From: Rhodoferax aquaticus
Lineage (GTDB): Bacteria > Pseudomonadota > Gammaproteobacteria > Burkholderiales > Burkholderiaceae_C
Length of the DNA: 64,000 nucleotides
Reading direction: 5' to 3'
NCBI RefSeq assembly: GCF_006974105.1
Contig: NZ_CP036282.1
Coordinates: 1,178,001-1,242,000, forward strand
Of the stretch, positions 28,475 to 37,023 are shown piece after piece. The translations under genes and the position numbers were made by a program. Each line of letters starts with the position of its first letter. The stretch's first letter is position 1. Under the pieces are notes generated by a model that was given only the letters and a program-made list of their open reading frames with translations, made no database searches and was not told the DNA's origin.

Positions 28475-28500
28475 ATAAGTAAATTATTTAAATTACTTAT
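28475..28500. promoter_or_regulatory. Operator-like palindrome 2 upstream of the MFS gene
   Basis: ATAAGTAA-N10-TTACTTAT, a perfect 8-base-arm inverted repeat with the same spacer length and the same GTAA...TTAC core as palindrome 1. The centre-to-centre distance is 41 bases, about four helical turns, so two dimers would sit on one DNA face. Confidence 0.65.
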
Positions 28501-28511
28501 GTGCCCCATAG

Positions 28512-29447
28512 TCAGCGCGGCGGGACCCTGCCCGACTCGTCAGACAACACAATTTCCACCCGCCGGTTGCGTTGGCGTTGAGGTGCGGTGTCGTTGGCAG
28601 CCACGGGATAAGCCTCGCCATAACCCTTGGCGTCAATGCGCCCTGCAGGTATGCCCAAGTTTTGCAGGGCTTCCATGACCGCGTTGGCGCGCCGCTCAGA
28701 CAGCTCTTGGTTGTGCGCGCTGCTGCCTGTGCTGTCGGCAAAGCCCTCAATCAACACCCTGCGCTGCGGGTTTTCTTGCAAGATGTTCGCCAACTTTTGG
28801 GCGGTGCGTATGCCGTCGCCATTGAGGCGGGCGAGATCGGTGCCGAACAGCACATCGCTCAAGGTAATGACAAAGCCGCGCTCGGTCTTTTGCGCGGCCA
28901 AGGCGGCCAGCTGACGCTCTAGCAAGGCGTTTCTGTCCAGGGCGTTTTGGGCTTGGTTTTGGGCGGCGGCACTTGCGTCCAGGGCCTGTTGGGTGTCAAG
29001 GCGGGCCCGATCGGCCCGCGCCTGGGCGATGGCCGCATCAGCCTTGGCCTGGTCGGCTTCTACCGTACGTTGTTGCAGCAGCACTTGGTCACGCACTTTG
29101 CTGGCGTTGGCGACTTGGGCTTCGGCAGCCTTTTGGCTGGCAAGGGCTTGGGCAATGCCAATTCTTTGCTTGGCCAGGTAGGCCAGTTTGTCGATGTCTT
29201 CGGCGCTCGCCCTATCCATCGCGGCGGTGTTGGCCTGCGAGAGTGCGTCACTGGCAAGCTTCATCTCCAGTGGGGCGTAGGTCGCCACGTCCGGGTTGGC
29301 AACTGCGACCCGGTAGTCCATACGGGTTTGCTCCAGCAGGGTGGTGTTGTTGGGCAAGCTGCTGCACGCACCTAAGAACGCGGCCAGTGCGAGCGCGATG
29401 GGGGCCAACCGGGTCGTCAGATGGCGGGGAAGTGGGGGTGTTTTCAT
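28512..29447 (-). CDS. OmpA-family lipoprotein with DUF4398-like N-terminal region
   Basis: A 311-residue envelope protein. The lipobox is LGACSS; a DUF4398-type region follows (YAPLEMKLASDALSQANTAA), then a long alanine-rich coiled coil (residues about 80-190). The C-terminal OmpA/peptidoglycan-binding domain (about 195-305) shows GFVITLSDVLFGTDLARLN, EGFADSTGSSAHNQELSERRA and QRQRNRRVEI. It would link the outer membrane to peptidoglycan. The gene upstream (29513-29899) shares the DUF4398 part, and both are on the same strand with a 65-base gap, so they are probably one operon. Confidence 0.9.
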   Translation of the reverse strand: MKTPPLPRHLTTRLAPIALALAAFLGACSSLPNNTTLLEQTRMDYRVAVANPDVATYAPLEMKLASDALSQANTAAMDRASAEDIDKLAYLAKQRIGIAQALASQKAAEAQVANASKVRDQVLLQQRTVEADQAKADAAIAQARADRARLDTQQALDASAAAQNQAQNALDRNALLERQLAALAAQKTERGFVITLSDVLFGTDLARLNGDGIRTAQKLANILQENPQRRVLIEGFADSTGSSAHNQELSERRANAVMEALQNLGIPAGRIDAKGYGEAYPVAANDTAPQRQRNRRVEIVLSDESGRVPPR

Positions 29448-29512
29448 TGGAGTAGTCTCAAAAATGGTGGAGGGCGATGTGGGGGCCTAGCGTTGGCAAA
29501 GGCACTGGGGAC

Positions 29513-29899
29513 CTACTTGTTGTTGCGCTCAATCTCTTCGCGCAGTACGCGTATGTCGTCTTGCAGCGCCGCTGCGGCGGCTTGTGCCTTGGTGGAGTTG
29601 GCCTTGCTTTGGGCGAGCTTGGCGTCGGCCTGGGCTTGGGCGGCTAGGTCTACCGCCATGGCGTAGTCTTTGGCGGCCAGGGCTTGGTTGGCGCGCGCCA
29701 GCTTTTCACGCGCGGTGCGCATTTCGTCGGGGGCGTATTGCGCACCGCCTGCAGTTGCTGCGTTATCTACGGCGGCTTTGGACACGGCCACGTCAGCGGT
29801 GGCGGGCGTCTTTAGGCTGCTGCAGGCGGCCAAGGCCAGGCACAGTGCGCCTGCGGTGAGCCGGCATGCGCGCAGGGTACTTGGGCTGAGGTGAAACAT
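29513..29899 (-). CDS. DUF4398-domain lipoprotein
   Basis: A 128-residue protein with signal peptide and lipobox LAACSS. The DUF4398 region (YAPDEMRTAREKLARANQAL) is followed by a short coiled coil ending in EEIERNNK. The ATG at 29899 has AGGAG 5 bases upstream and gives a clean signal peptide; the frame stays open further upstream to 30187 but that part is not protein-like. It is paired with the OmpA-like lipoprotein downstream, and the similar domains suggest they act together in the envelope. Confidence 0.85.
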   Translation of the reverse strand: MFHLSPSTLRACRLTAGALCLALAACSSLKTPATADVAVSKAAVDNAATAGGAQYAPDEMRTAREKLARANQALAAKDYAMAVDLAAQAQADAKLAQSKANSTKAQAAAAALQDDIRVLREEIERNNK

Positions 29900-29937
29900 G
29901 GGGGCTCCTAGTGAAGTGGGGAATACGGGCGGAGGCA

Positions 29938-30096
29938 TCACAGCCGTCCCATCAGGATGAAGACGAGTAAAACCACTGGGACCACGCCCAAGCCGCCGCT
30001 GGGGCCGTAGCCCCAAGCTTGGCTGTGCTGCCAACTGGGCAAAGCCCCAATCAGCATCAAGACCAGAATGATTAAAAGAATGCTGCCCAAACTCAT
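29938..30096 (-). CDS. DUF3309 small hydrophobic protein
   Basis: A 52-residue protein starting MSLGSILLIILVLMLIGALP, continuing with a tryptophan/glycine-rich middle (WGYGPSGGLG) and a second hydrophobic stretch VVPVVLLVFILMG. This two-helix layout with the GYGPSGGLG turn is the DUF3309 family, whose function is unknown. AAGGAG lies 7 bases upstream of the ATG. It precedes the two lipoprotein genes on the same strand and may be co-transcribed with them. Confidence 0.85.
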   Translation of the reverse strand: MSLGSILLIILVLMLIGALPSWQHSQAWGYGPSGGLGVVPVVLLVFILMGRL

Positions 30097-30434
30097 GGTG
30101 TGCTCCTTGGCCTAAGGGGCCCGCGGGTTGATAAGGGTGGGAGCTTGCGCTGTGACGCGCACAGGGTCGGTGCGGTGCAACACCCACGCGGTGAACCTGA
30201 CGCGCAGGTAGGCACCTGTTGCGTCAGCAGTTCCGACACCGCGCGTGCACAAAGGGGCAGCGCATACCTGCGGCCCATGGGTGCGACAGAGTGAATAGGC
30301 CGCTTGCGCCTAAGCCATAAGCGTCGGTAGCTATGTAAATAATAGCAACCGGCGTTGGTGGTGGTTTTCAAAATATGAATGAAATATATTTGCGACAATT
30401 CCACCACTTTTTTAGCAAGCCCTTTGCACTGCCT
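30097..30434. other. 338-base gap holding a dispersed repeat and the divergent promoters
   Basis: No convincing gene is seen. The right half contains repeat copy 3 (30315-30355). An in-frame ATG at 30375 upstream of the peptidase gene is not supported by conservation. Promoters for the DUF3309 operon (minus) and the M14 peptidase (plus) must lie here. Confidence 0.4.
30315..30355. repeat. Dispersed intergenic repeat, copy 3
   Basis: CATAAGCG then GCTAT (30330-30334) and ATAGC (30342-30346), followed by a CCGGCG segment as in other copies. Confidence 0.6.
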
Positions 30435-32138
30435 ATGACCTACGCGTTCACTCCTAGCTTTCAAACGCCCTATGAGTTGGGCAATGGCAACCAAACCACC
30501 ACCTGGGCGCAGTGCATTGCGTTTTACGAGGGCTTGGCGCAGCAGTTTCCGCAGGTGCTGCAGCTCACACAGATTGGCACCACCAACAGTGGGCGTCCGC
30601 TGCACGCTGGGGTGGTCACAGCGGATGGCATGTTTGACCGTTCCACCTTAAAAGCCCTTGGGCGGCCGGTCTACTTCAACAACAACGGCATCCACCCCGG
30701 CGAGCCTGAGGGCATAGACGCGTGCATGGCGCTGGTGCGCGACTTTTGCCTGCAGCCAGAGCGCTTGGCGGCGCTGGGGCGCACCGTGTTCTTGTTCATT
30801 CCCGCCTACGGCGTAGACGGCATGCACAACCGCAACAAGCGCTCGCGCACTGACCAGGTGGGGCCTGAGAGTTTTGGCTTTCGTGGCAATGGGCGCAACC
30901 TGGACCTCAACCGCGACTTCATCAAGGCCGACAGCCTAGAGGCCCAAGCCTTTTGCCGCTTCTTTACCGCGTGGGACCCCGATGTCATGGTGGACACCCA
31001 CACCTCCAATGGCGCGGACTACAGCTACACCATGACGTTGATCCACACGCAAAGCGACAAGCTGGGCGACGTGCTGGGCCCGTATCTGCGCGAGACCATG
31101 CTCCCTGCCATTTACGAAGGCATGGAGCAGCGGGGCTGGCCCACCTGCCCCTATGTCAACCCGGTGCATGACTCGCCTGACAAAGGCATCCAGCATTCCT
31201 TGGAGGTGCCGCGTTTTTCTACCGGTTACGCCGCCTTGCACCACACCGTGGGCTTTATGACTGAGACCCACATGCTCAAGACGTTCGCCCAACGTTATGA
31301 CTCCATGCGTGCTTTGGTGGAGACGGTGCTGGCCTATACCGTGAGCCACGGTCCGGCCCTACAAGCCCTGCGCGCTGCCGCTAAGGCAGACGCTGCGCGC
31401 TGCAGCCAATGGCCCGTGCTGTGGCGCATTGACTACGAGCGGCCTTCGCAAGTGCCCTTCAAAGGATTCAAGGCGGTCTACAGCCCCAGCAAGTTGGGTA
31501 ACTACACCCGGCTGTCGTATGACCGCAGCCAGCCTTGGGAGCACGACATTACGTTTTTCAACCGATGCACCCCTGAGGTGCTGGTAGACACGCCCAAGGC
31601 CTACGTCATTCCCCAAGCCTGGCGCGAGGTGATTGAACGGCTGCAATGGAACGGGGTGGTGACGGAACGCCTAGCGCAGGACCAAGTACGCCGGGTGGGT
31701 GTGTACCGCATAGCCCATGTGCAAACGCGGGCCAGACCTTACGAAGGCCATATGTTCCACGATGGAGTCACCGTGACCACCCACATGGAAGACGTGCAGT
31801 TGTATGCCGGTGACTACCTGGTGCCCCTGAACCAAGCGCAAGCCCGCTTTGCCGTAGAAACCTTAGAGCCGCAGGCCCATGACAGCTTTTTCCGGTGGGG
31901 CTTTTTCAACAGCGTGCTGGAGAAGAAAGAAGCGTTTTCCGACTACGTGTTTGAAGACACGGCGTGGGACATGCTACAAGCCGAGCCGCTGCTGGCTGCG
32001 CAGTTTGAAGACTGGAAAGACCAGCACCCCCAAGACGTGTCGGACCCTCAGAAAGTCTTGCAGTTCATCTTTGCCAACGGCAAGCGTTTCCACGAGCCGG
32101 AGTGGATGCGCTACCCCGTATTCGGTTGGGTGGATTAA
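30435..32138 (+). CDS. M14-family metallopeptidase
   Basis: A 567-residue zinc carboxypeptidase-like enzyme. The first zinc ligands are in NNNGIHPGEPEG (His and Glu); the arginine/asparagine substrate pocket is in GRNLDLNRDF; the third zinc ligand is the His in VDTHTSNG; the catalytic Glu is in MTETHMLK. No signal peptide is evident from the start at 30435 (MTYAFTPSF), so it may act in the cytoplasm. An in-frame ATG at 30375 would add 20 residues. Substrate unknown; such proteins often trim peptides or amidated compounds. Confidence 0.9.
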   Translation: MTYAFTPSFQTPYELGNGNQTTTWAQCIAFYEGLAQQFPQVLQLTQIGTTNSGRPLHAGVVTADGMFDRSTLKALGRPVYFNNNGIHPGEPEGIDACMALVRDFCLQPERLAALGRTVFLFIPAYGVDGMHNRNKRSRTDQVGPESFGFRGNGRNLDLNRDFIKADSLEAQAFCRFFTAWDPDVMVDTHTSNGADYSYTMTLIHTQSDKLGDVLGPYLRETMLPAIYEGMEQRGWPTCPYVNPVHDSPDKGIQHSLEVPRFSTGYAALHHTVGFMTETHMLKTFAQRYDSMRALVETVLAYTVSHGPALQALRAAAKADAARCSQWPVLWRIDYERPSQVPFKGFKAVYSPSKLGNYTRLSYDRSQPWEHDITFFNRCTPEVLVDTPKAYVIPQAWREVIERLQWNGVVTERLAQDQVRRVGVYRIAHVQTRARPYEGHMFHDGVTVTTHMEDVQLYAGDYLVPLNQAQARFAVETLEPQAHDSFFRWGFFNSVLEKKEAFSDYVFEDTAWDMLQAEPLLAAQFEDWKDQHPQDVSDPQKVLQFIFANGKRFHEPEWMRYPVFGWVD

Positions 32139-32162
32139 GGCGCGTGCATGCGCTTTGCAAAC

Positions 32163-33623
32163 TCAAAGCTTTGGGGTGTGTTGGCGAATCACGCTGGCTA
32201 AGGTTTGCACCAAGGGCTGCATGTGCGCGGCATCTACTTGGGCGTAGCCCAAGACCAAGCCATTCCATTGCGCAGGAACGCCGTCGCTGGTCGCATGGCT
32301 GCTTAAGGCTGGGGCAGCCACGCCAGCACGCAGTGCCGCAAGACTGACTTGGGCCGCCGCGGTGCGCGGGTCTTTAAAGCATAGGGCCAAATGCATGCCC
32401 GCACTCTCGCCGTGGATGGTGCAGACATCGTCTAGGTGCTGGTGCAGTGCCGTTAGCAATGCGTTGCGTCTGGCGCGGTACACCCGCCGCATGCGCCGCA
32501 GGTGCAGGTTCAACTGGCCACTGCGCATGAACTCTGCAAGCACCATTTGCTCGGCGGTGCGTCCCCGCAAGCTGGCATGGGCCACCAACTGCGACACTGC
32601 GCCTGCCAAGTTTGGGGGGGTTACCACATAGCCCACCCTGAGGGCTGGAAACAGCATCTTGCTAAACGTTCCGAGGTACAGCACCGGCGCGCCTTGCGTC
32701 AGGCCTTGCATGGCGGGCAGCGGGGGGCCTTCGTGGCGGAACTCCGCGTCGTAGTCGTCTTCTATGACCAAAGCGCCTACTTGGCTTGCGTGGGTCAGCA
32801 AGGCCACGCGTCGTTGCATGCTGAGCACACCGCCTGTGGGGTATTGGTGCGCAGGGGTGACGTAAATGAGCTTGGGTGGGCGCGCGGCCCAGTCTTGGGC
32901 CCTTGGGGCAATGCCTTCTGCGTCCACCGGAATGCCCACCGCATGTAAGCCCGCATTGCGAAACGCCGTCAGGGCACCTCCATAGCCCGGGTTCTCTATC
33001 CACACGGTGTCTCCCTCGTCCGCAAAGGCACGCGCGCACAGCTCCAAGCTGCTTTGGGTGCCGTCGGTGATAAACACTTGTTGCGCGTCGCAACGCGCAC
33101 CGCGTGAGGCCCGTAAGTGGTCGGCAATGGCGGCGCGCAGGCCAGGTTCGCCCAGTGGGTCACCATAGCCCAGTTGCGCCGGGCCCAGTTGGCGCCATAT
33201 GCGCTCGCTAGTGCGACGCCAAGCCAAGGTAGAGAACTCGGCCAGCGAGGGGACGCCAGGCGCAAAAGCCCCGGCTAAATCGGATGCAAGCGGCAGGGCA
33301 TGCTGGGCGCGTGCACGCCGCGATAGCCCGGCCGCAGGCGGGCTTGCCGCACGCGCGTCGAGCGCCGCGCGCATGGGTAAAGCATTGACTACCGTGCCGG
33401 TGCGGTCGCTGTGTACCAAGCCTTCTGTGACTAGTTGGTTGTACGCATACAAGACGGTGTTGCGTGCCATTCGCAATTCGAGCGCTATTGAGCGGCTAGG
33501 TGGCAGACGTGTACCCGCCGCCAAGGTGCCATTGAGAATGGCCGTGCGTAAACCTATGTGCAGACGCCTCTGGGCAGAGCCTTGTGCAGGTGCATAGGTG
33601 GCTAGCAAAACGGAAAGGTCCAT
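32163..33623 (-). CDS. MocR-type regulator (PdxR-like)
   Basis: A 486-residue GntR/aminotransferase regulator. The winged helix is at residues about 15-80 (AGTRLPPSRSIALELRMARNTVLYAY). The aminotransferase-like domain follows, with the PLP lysine in LGTFSKMLFPALRVGYV and VTPAHQYPTGG as the usual motif. PdxR proteins sense PLP and control pyridoxine genes. The divergent neighbour at 33739 is a pyridoxamine-oxidase-like split-barrel protein, which fits that theme (inference). Direct repeats TGGYTCTAAAAAA in the gap between them are likely binding sites. Confidence 0.9.
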   Translation of the reverse strand: MDLSVLLATYAPAQGSAQRRLHIGLRTAILNGTLAAGTRLPPSRSIALELRMARNTVLYAYNQLVTEGLVHSDRTGTVVNALPMRAALDARAASPPAAGLSRRARAQHALPLASDLAGAFAPGVPSLAEFSTLAWRRTSERIWRQLGPAQLGYGDPLGEPGLRAAIADHLRASRGARCDAQQVFITDGTQSSLELCARAFADEGDTVWIENPGYGGALTAFRNAGLHAVGIPVDAEGIAPRAQDWAARPPKLIYVTPAHQYPTGGVLSMQRRVALLTHASQVGALVIEDDYDAEFRHEGPPLPAMQGLTQGAPVLYLGTFSKMLFPALRVGYVVTPPNLAGAVSQLVAHASLRGRTAEQMVLAEFMRSGQLNLHLRRMRRVYRARRNALLTALHQHLDDVCTIHGESAGMHLALCFKDPRTAAAQVSLAALRAGVAAPALSSHATSDGVPAQWNGLVLGYAQVDAAHMQPLVQTLASVIRQHTPKL

Positions 33624-33645
33624 AACTGGGCGTGTTTGTGATCTC

Positions 33646-33682
33646 TGGTTCTAAAAAAAATCCCGATTGTGGCTCTAAAAAA
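33646..33682. promoter_or_regulatory. Direct repeat pair, candidate MocR operator
   Basis: TGGTTCTAAAAAA (33646-33658) and TGGCTCTAAAAAA (33670-33682), 24 bases apart, lie between the two divergent genes. MocR/PdxR regulators typically bind tandem direct repeats, which supports a shared operator. Confidence 0.6.
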
Positions 33683-33728
33683 GGAGCCGCATGTATCTAC
33701 ATTGCGGGCTCCTTTCACTTTTTTTGAT
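33681..33728 (+). terminator. Hairpin with T-run in the leader of the split-barrel gene (attenuator-like)
   Basis: AAGGAGCC (33681-33688) can pair with GGCTCCTT (33707-33714), and a T-rich run follows (CACTTTTTTTG), just before the ATG at 33739. This looks like an intrinsic terminator placed inside a leader, so it could attenuate the gene; it could also be a chance structure. Confidence 0.4.
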
Positions 33729-33738
33729 AACGCCCACC

Positions 33739-34419
33739 ATGACCGAAACCACCCACATTGCACCTGCATCAGACGTGCCAATGGCCCCTAGCGACCGCAC
33801 GCGGGTGCGCCGGGTGGCTGAAAACGCTCGCTATGACGCGGCAACGTTGTACGCAATCGTTGACGCGGCCTATGTGTGCCATCTTGCGTTCGCCGATGAG
33901 AAAGGTACCCATTGCATTCCGATGGCGTGTTGGCGTGAAGGGGAGCATTTGTACATCCATGCTTCCAATGGCAGTCGCTTGATGAAGCACCTCTGCAAGG
34001 GCACGCAAGTGTGTATCACCATCACCCATATCGATGGCTTGGTCTTGGCGCGTTCGGCCTTCAACCATTCGATGAACTACCGCTCGGCCATGGTGTATGG
34101 CCAGTTTGAGCGCGTCGAGAGTGATGCCGCCAAGCGCGCATCTTTGGAGGCTTTCATGGACAAACTGGCGGTGGGCCGGCAAGCCGAAATACGTGCGGGG
34201 AATGACAAAGAGTATGCGGCAACCACGGTGTTGCGCATTGCGCTGACCGAGGCCGCTTGCAAGGTGCGCGAAGGAGGCGCTGTGGATGATGCCGACGATA
34301 TGGGCAGCACAGCGTGGGTTGGGGTGCTACCTATCGCCAGTCAGCGTTTAGCCCCCCAGCCAGACCCACTGTGCACCGCACCCACCCCGCAGTATGTGCA
34401 AGACTGGGCTGGAGCGTAG
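33739..34419 (+). CDS. Pyridoxamine 5'-phosphate oxidase-like FMN split-barrel protein
   Basis: A 226-residue protein of the FMN-binding split-barrel superfamily (Pyridox_ox_2/NimA-like). Recognisable parts are YAIVDAAYVCHLAF, IPMACWREGEHLYIHASNGSRL (flavin contact) and SAMVYGQFERV. Members bind FMN, F420 or haem, and the reaction here is unknown. The start at 33739 (MTETTHIAP) is preferred over 33691, which would begin inside the leader hairpin. It is divergent from the PdxR-like regulator. Confidence 0.85.
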   Translation: MTETTHIAPASDVPMAPSDRTRVRRVAENARYDAATLYAIVDAAYVCHLAFADEKGTHCIPMACWREGEHLYIHASNGSRLMKHLCKGTQVCITITHIDGLVLARSAFNHSMNYRSAMVYGQFERVESDAAKRASLEAFMDKLAVGRQAEIRAGNDKEYAATTVLRIALTEAACKVREGGAVDDADDMGSTAWVGVLPIASQRLAPQPDPLCTAPTPQYVQDWAGA

Positions 34420-34428
34420 CAAACGGGC

Positions 34429-35067
34429 TTAGAAGCCCAAGTCGGCCAGCATGGCGTCTACATCGTTTTGGGCCATGCGAATGCTGCCGACGGCGCCCGG
34501 GCCAGCCAGCTCTTCTTCCTTTTTGAGGGACGCGATTTTGCCTTCAGGCGCGCCACTGATGAGCAGCTTGATCAGGTCCGTCTCGGTGCGCTCGATCAAG
34601 GTGGCCACTTTCTTGATGAGCTGCCCGGTCAGGTCTTGAAAGTCTTGCGCCATCATGATTTCAGACAGGGCGGCACTGGTGGCCTGCGTGCGGAACTGGG
34701 TGTCTGACAGAAACGCTTGGGTTTGCTGCACCAAAGCTTGCATCTCGGGACTCAAGCCATGGGTCTGCACGCCCTCCCATTGCTTGGCTAAAGCTTTGGC
34801 GGAGGCTTCCATGTTTTGCTGCAAAGGGGAGGCCTCATCGACCTTGTTGAGCACCGTATTGGCGGCACGCTCGGTCATGGTGGCTACGTGCAAGAGACGT
34901 TCACGCGCGGAAGGAAACTCGTTAGACGCATCGGCCAAGGCGTTGTCTGCACCTACCCATGTGAGGGCATCGTGGAGCGCACGCACTACGTGGCCTAGGC
35001 CTTCGTACATCAGAGAGTTGGTGGAGTCAACGCCGTTGGCGGCTGCGGAGGATGTGTTGTCTGTCAT
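34429..35067 (-). CDS. cheZ: Chemotaxis phosphatase CheZ
   Basis: A 212-residue protein that would speed dephosphorylation of CheY-P at the flagellar motor switch. The catalytic segment MMAQDFQDLTGQLIKK contains the conserved Asp and Gln, and the C-terminal tail QNDVDAMLADLGF is the CheY-binding helix. Length matches the family. No other chemotaxis or flagellar gene is in the window, so it stands apart from any che cluster. Start ATG with an AAGAAGAGA ribosome site. Confidence 0.95.
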   Translation of the reverse strand: MTDNTSSAAANGVDSTNSLMYEGLGHVVRALHDALTWVGADNALADASNEFPSARERLLHVATMTERAANTVLNKVDEASPLQQNMEASAKALAKQWEGVQTHGLSPEMQALVQQTQAFLSDTQFRTQATSAALSEIMMAQDFQDLTGQLIKKVATLIERTETDLIKLLISGAPEGKIASLKKEEELAGPGAVGSIRMAQNDVDAMLADLGF

Positions 35068-35163
35068 AAGTCTCTTCTTTTTCGGCTACCAGATGAGAAA
35101 ACTTGAAAGCCGAACATACCTCATTCATCCCCCGTATGGAAACTTTGTCGTAGCCGGGTAGCC

Positions 35164-36057
35164 TTAGCTGTCCCAGTCGCCCCCTCCCGCGTCATTGCTG
35201 GCAAACGAGGCACCGTCATCCCAAGAACTGCTGTCGTTGACGCCAAACCCTGGTCCCCCCATGTCACGGTTGATATGGGGTGCCGCAAAGTCATTGTTGG
35301 CAAAGCTGTTGTCTTGGGGGGGGTGCGTTTCGCCACTGCCCATCAGCCGGCTGCCTATGGCCTCAGCAGCCATGACCCCTGCGCCCACCGCCAAGCCAGC
35401 GGCCAGCCCGCCCATCACCTTGCCACCCAGTCCGCTGCTGGGGGCTTGGCCGTAGGCGTTGGGGGCGTAGCCCGCTGGGCTGTAGGGCGGTGCCACGCCA
35501 TTGCCCAAGGTCCCTTGGCCAAAGGTTTGTGGACCGAGCAAGCTCGCGCTAGGGTCTTGCTGTGCAGCGCTGGCTGCGGGTTTGCGCTTTTTTCCTAAGG
35601 TGTAAATGGCAAACGCAAGCAGACCGCTGCCCGCCAGTATGGCCAAGGCCCATGGGAAGGGGGTTGCGGCAGCGGGTGCCGGTGCAGTGCGCGTTGCAGC
35701 TGCGGGGCCCGGGCTAGCTGCCAACTGTGCCCTAAGCGCTTGCACCGCCTCCGGCTTGGCAAACGTCAAGCCGGGAGCCAACTTTTCAGCGGTGGCAAGA
35801 GACTCACGCGCTTGCGCGGCTCGCCCTTGTCGAGCCTGCAGCTCAGCTTGCACAAAATGGGCTTTGGCGCTGTTGGGGTGGGCCACCAGCACCTGCTGCA
35901 TCATGGTTTGGGCTTTGTCTAGCTGCCCGCTTTGGGCCGTTTCATAGACCTGGTTGAGGCTGGGCTCTGCCTGGGCTATTGCACCCAGTGAAAAAGCCGC
36001 AAGCGCCAGCGTGCTGAGCCATTTTGCGGTGCGTGTGCCACCTGAGAAACTGAACAT
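35164..36057 (-). CDS. Exported TPR protein with one membrane span and glycine-rich tail
   Basis: A predicted 297-residue protein. The N-terminus has a signal peptide (ALAAFSLGAIAQAE); residues about 30-110 form one or two TPR motifs (AQSGQLDKAQTMMQQVLVAH, AQARESLATAEKLA). A proline/alanine linker, a membrane span (WALAILAGSGLLAFAIYTL) and a glycine/serine/asparagine-rich tail ending GGGDWDS follow, the tail resembling low-complexity endings of membrane-anchored proteins. No known family recognised. AAGGAAG precedes the ATG. Confidence 0.75.
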   Translation of the reverse strand: MFSFSGGTRTAKWLSTLALAAFSLGAIAQAEPSLNQVYETAQSGQLDKAQTMMQQVLVAHPNSAKAHFVQAELQARQGRAAQARESLATAEKLAPGLTFAKPEAVQALRAQLAASPGPAAATRTAPAPAAATPFPWALAILAGSGLLAFAIYTLGKKRKPAASAAQQDPSASLLGPQTFGQGTLGNGVAPPYSPAGYAPNAYGQAPSSGLGGKVMGGLAAGLAVGAGVMAAEAIGSRLMGSGETHPPQDNSFANNDFAAPHINRDMGGPGFGVNDSSSWDDGASFASNDAGGGDWDS

Positions 36058-36263
36058 GAAAAGCTTCCTTTGCCATCAATAGACTTACCGGCCGTACATG
36101 TGGGTGTTTGTGGCGATTGCAAGCAAGAGGTTCAGGGCTTTACTTCGTGTTTACAAAAGGTACAGGGGACCGCTAAAACTGCGCTGACGTGGGCGCTGAG
36201 ACGGTGTAAGGTGTGGCGATTTCAGCCGACCAAGCCTTACAACCCACAACGCAGGTGCTCTGT

Positions 36264-36935
36264 ATGCCACGCATTTTCACAAGCTACTTTTCTTTCCTTG
36301 CCTCCGCGAGGCGGCTATTGGCCATGGCCGTGGCCATCGCCGCTGCAGCTCTTTGGGCGCCCAGCGCGGGCTTGGCCCAGACCACCGCAAGCCCCGCTGC
36401 GGCCACCGCAAAGGCCGTGTTTGCGGGCGGATGCTTTTGGTGTGTGGAATCTGATTTCGACAAGGTACCAGGGGTACTGAGCACCACCTCAGGCTACACC
36501 GGGGGGAGGACTGCCAACCCTAGCTACGAACAGGTGTCTAGCCACAGCACGGGGCATGCGGAAGCCGTTGAAGTGCTGTTTGACCCAGCAAAAGTGAGCT
36601 ACCAGCAACTCGTGGAGTACTACTGGCGAACTATTGATCCCACCACCAAAGATCAGCAGTTCTGCGACCGGGGCAGTCCGTACCGTACCGCCATCTTTGC
36701 GCAAAATGCAGAGCAACTGCGGATTGCAACCGCTTCACGCGCTGCGCTTGACAAGAGCAAACCGTTCAAAGAACCCGTCGTGACCGATGTGGTGATGGGC
36801 GGCGCCTTTTACCCCGCAGAGGAATACCACCAAGACTATTACAAGAAGAACCCGCTGCGCTACAAGTACTACCGCACGAGCTGTGGTCGGGATGCGCGCC
36901 TGCAACAACTGTGGGGCGACAAAGCGGCGCATTGA
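36264..36935 (+). CDS. msrA: Peptide methionine sulfoxide reductase MsrA, exported form
   Basis: A 223-residue MsrA. The catalytic cysteine is in VFAGGCFWCVESDF; GYTGG, STGHAEAVEV and AEEYHQDYYKKNP are family signatures. From the start at 36264 the first 40 residues form a signal peptide (LAMAVAIAAAALWAPSAGLAQ), so it should repair oxidised methionine in the periplasm. An in-frame ATG at 36213 would bury this signal. It stands alone; the yqhD-like gene follows after 88 bases. Confidence 0.93.
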   Translation: MPRIFTSYFSFLASARRLLAMAVAIAAAALWAPSAGLAQTTASPAAATAKAVFAGGCFWCVESDFDKVPGVLSTTSGYTGGRTANPSYEQVSSHSTGHAEAVEVLFDPAKVSYQQLVEYYWRTIDPTTKDQQFCDRGSPYRTAIFAQNAEQLRIATASRAALDKSKPFKEPVVTDVVMGGAFYPAEEYHQDYYKKNPLRYKYYRTSCGRDARLQQLWGDKAAH

Positions 36936-37023
36936 GGCACCGCGGAGACAGAGCACACGACCTCCCGCGCGCACAATGGGGTTTTGGCCCTCAGTGTTTG
37001 ATTGGCCCATGTGAAGGAGCGTT

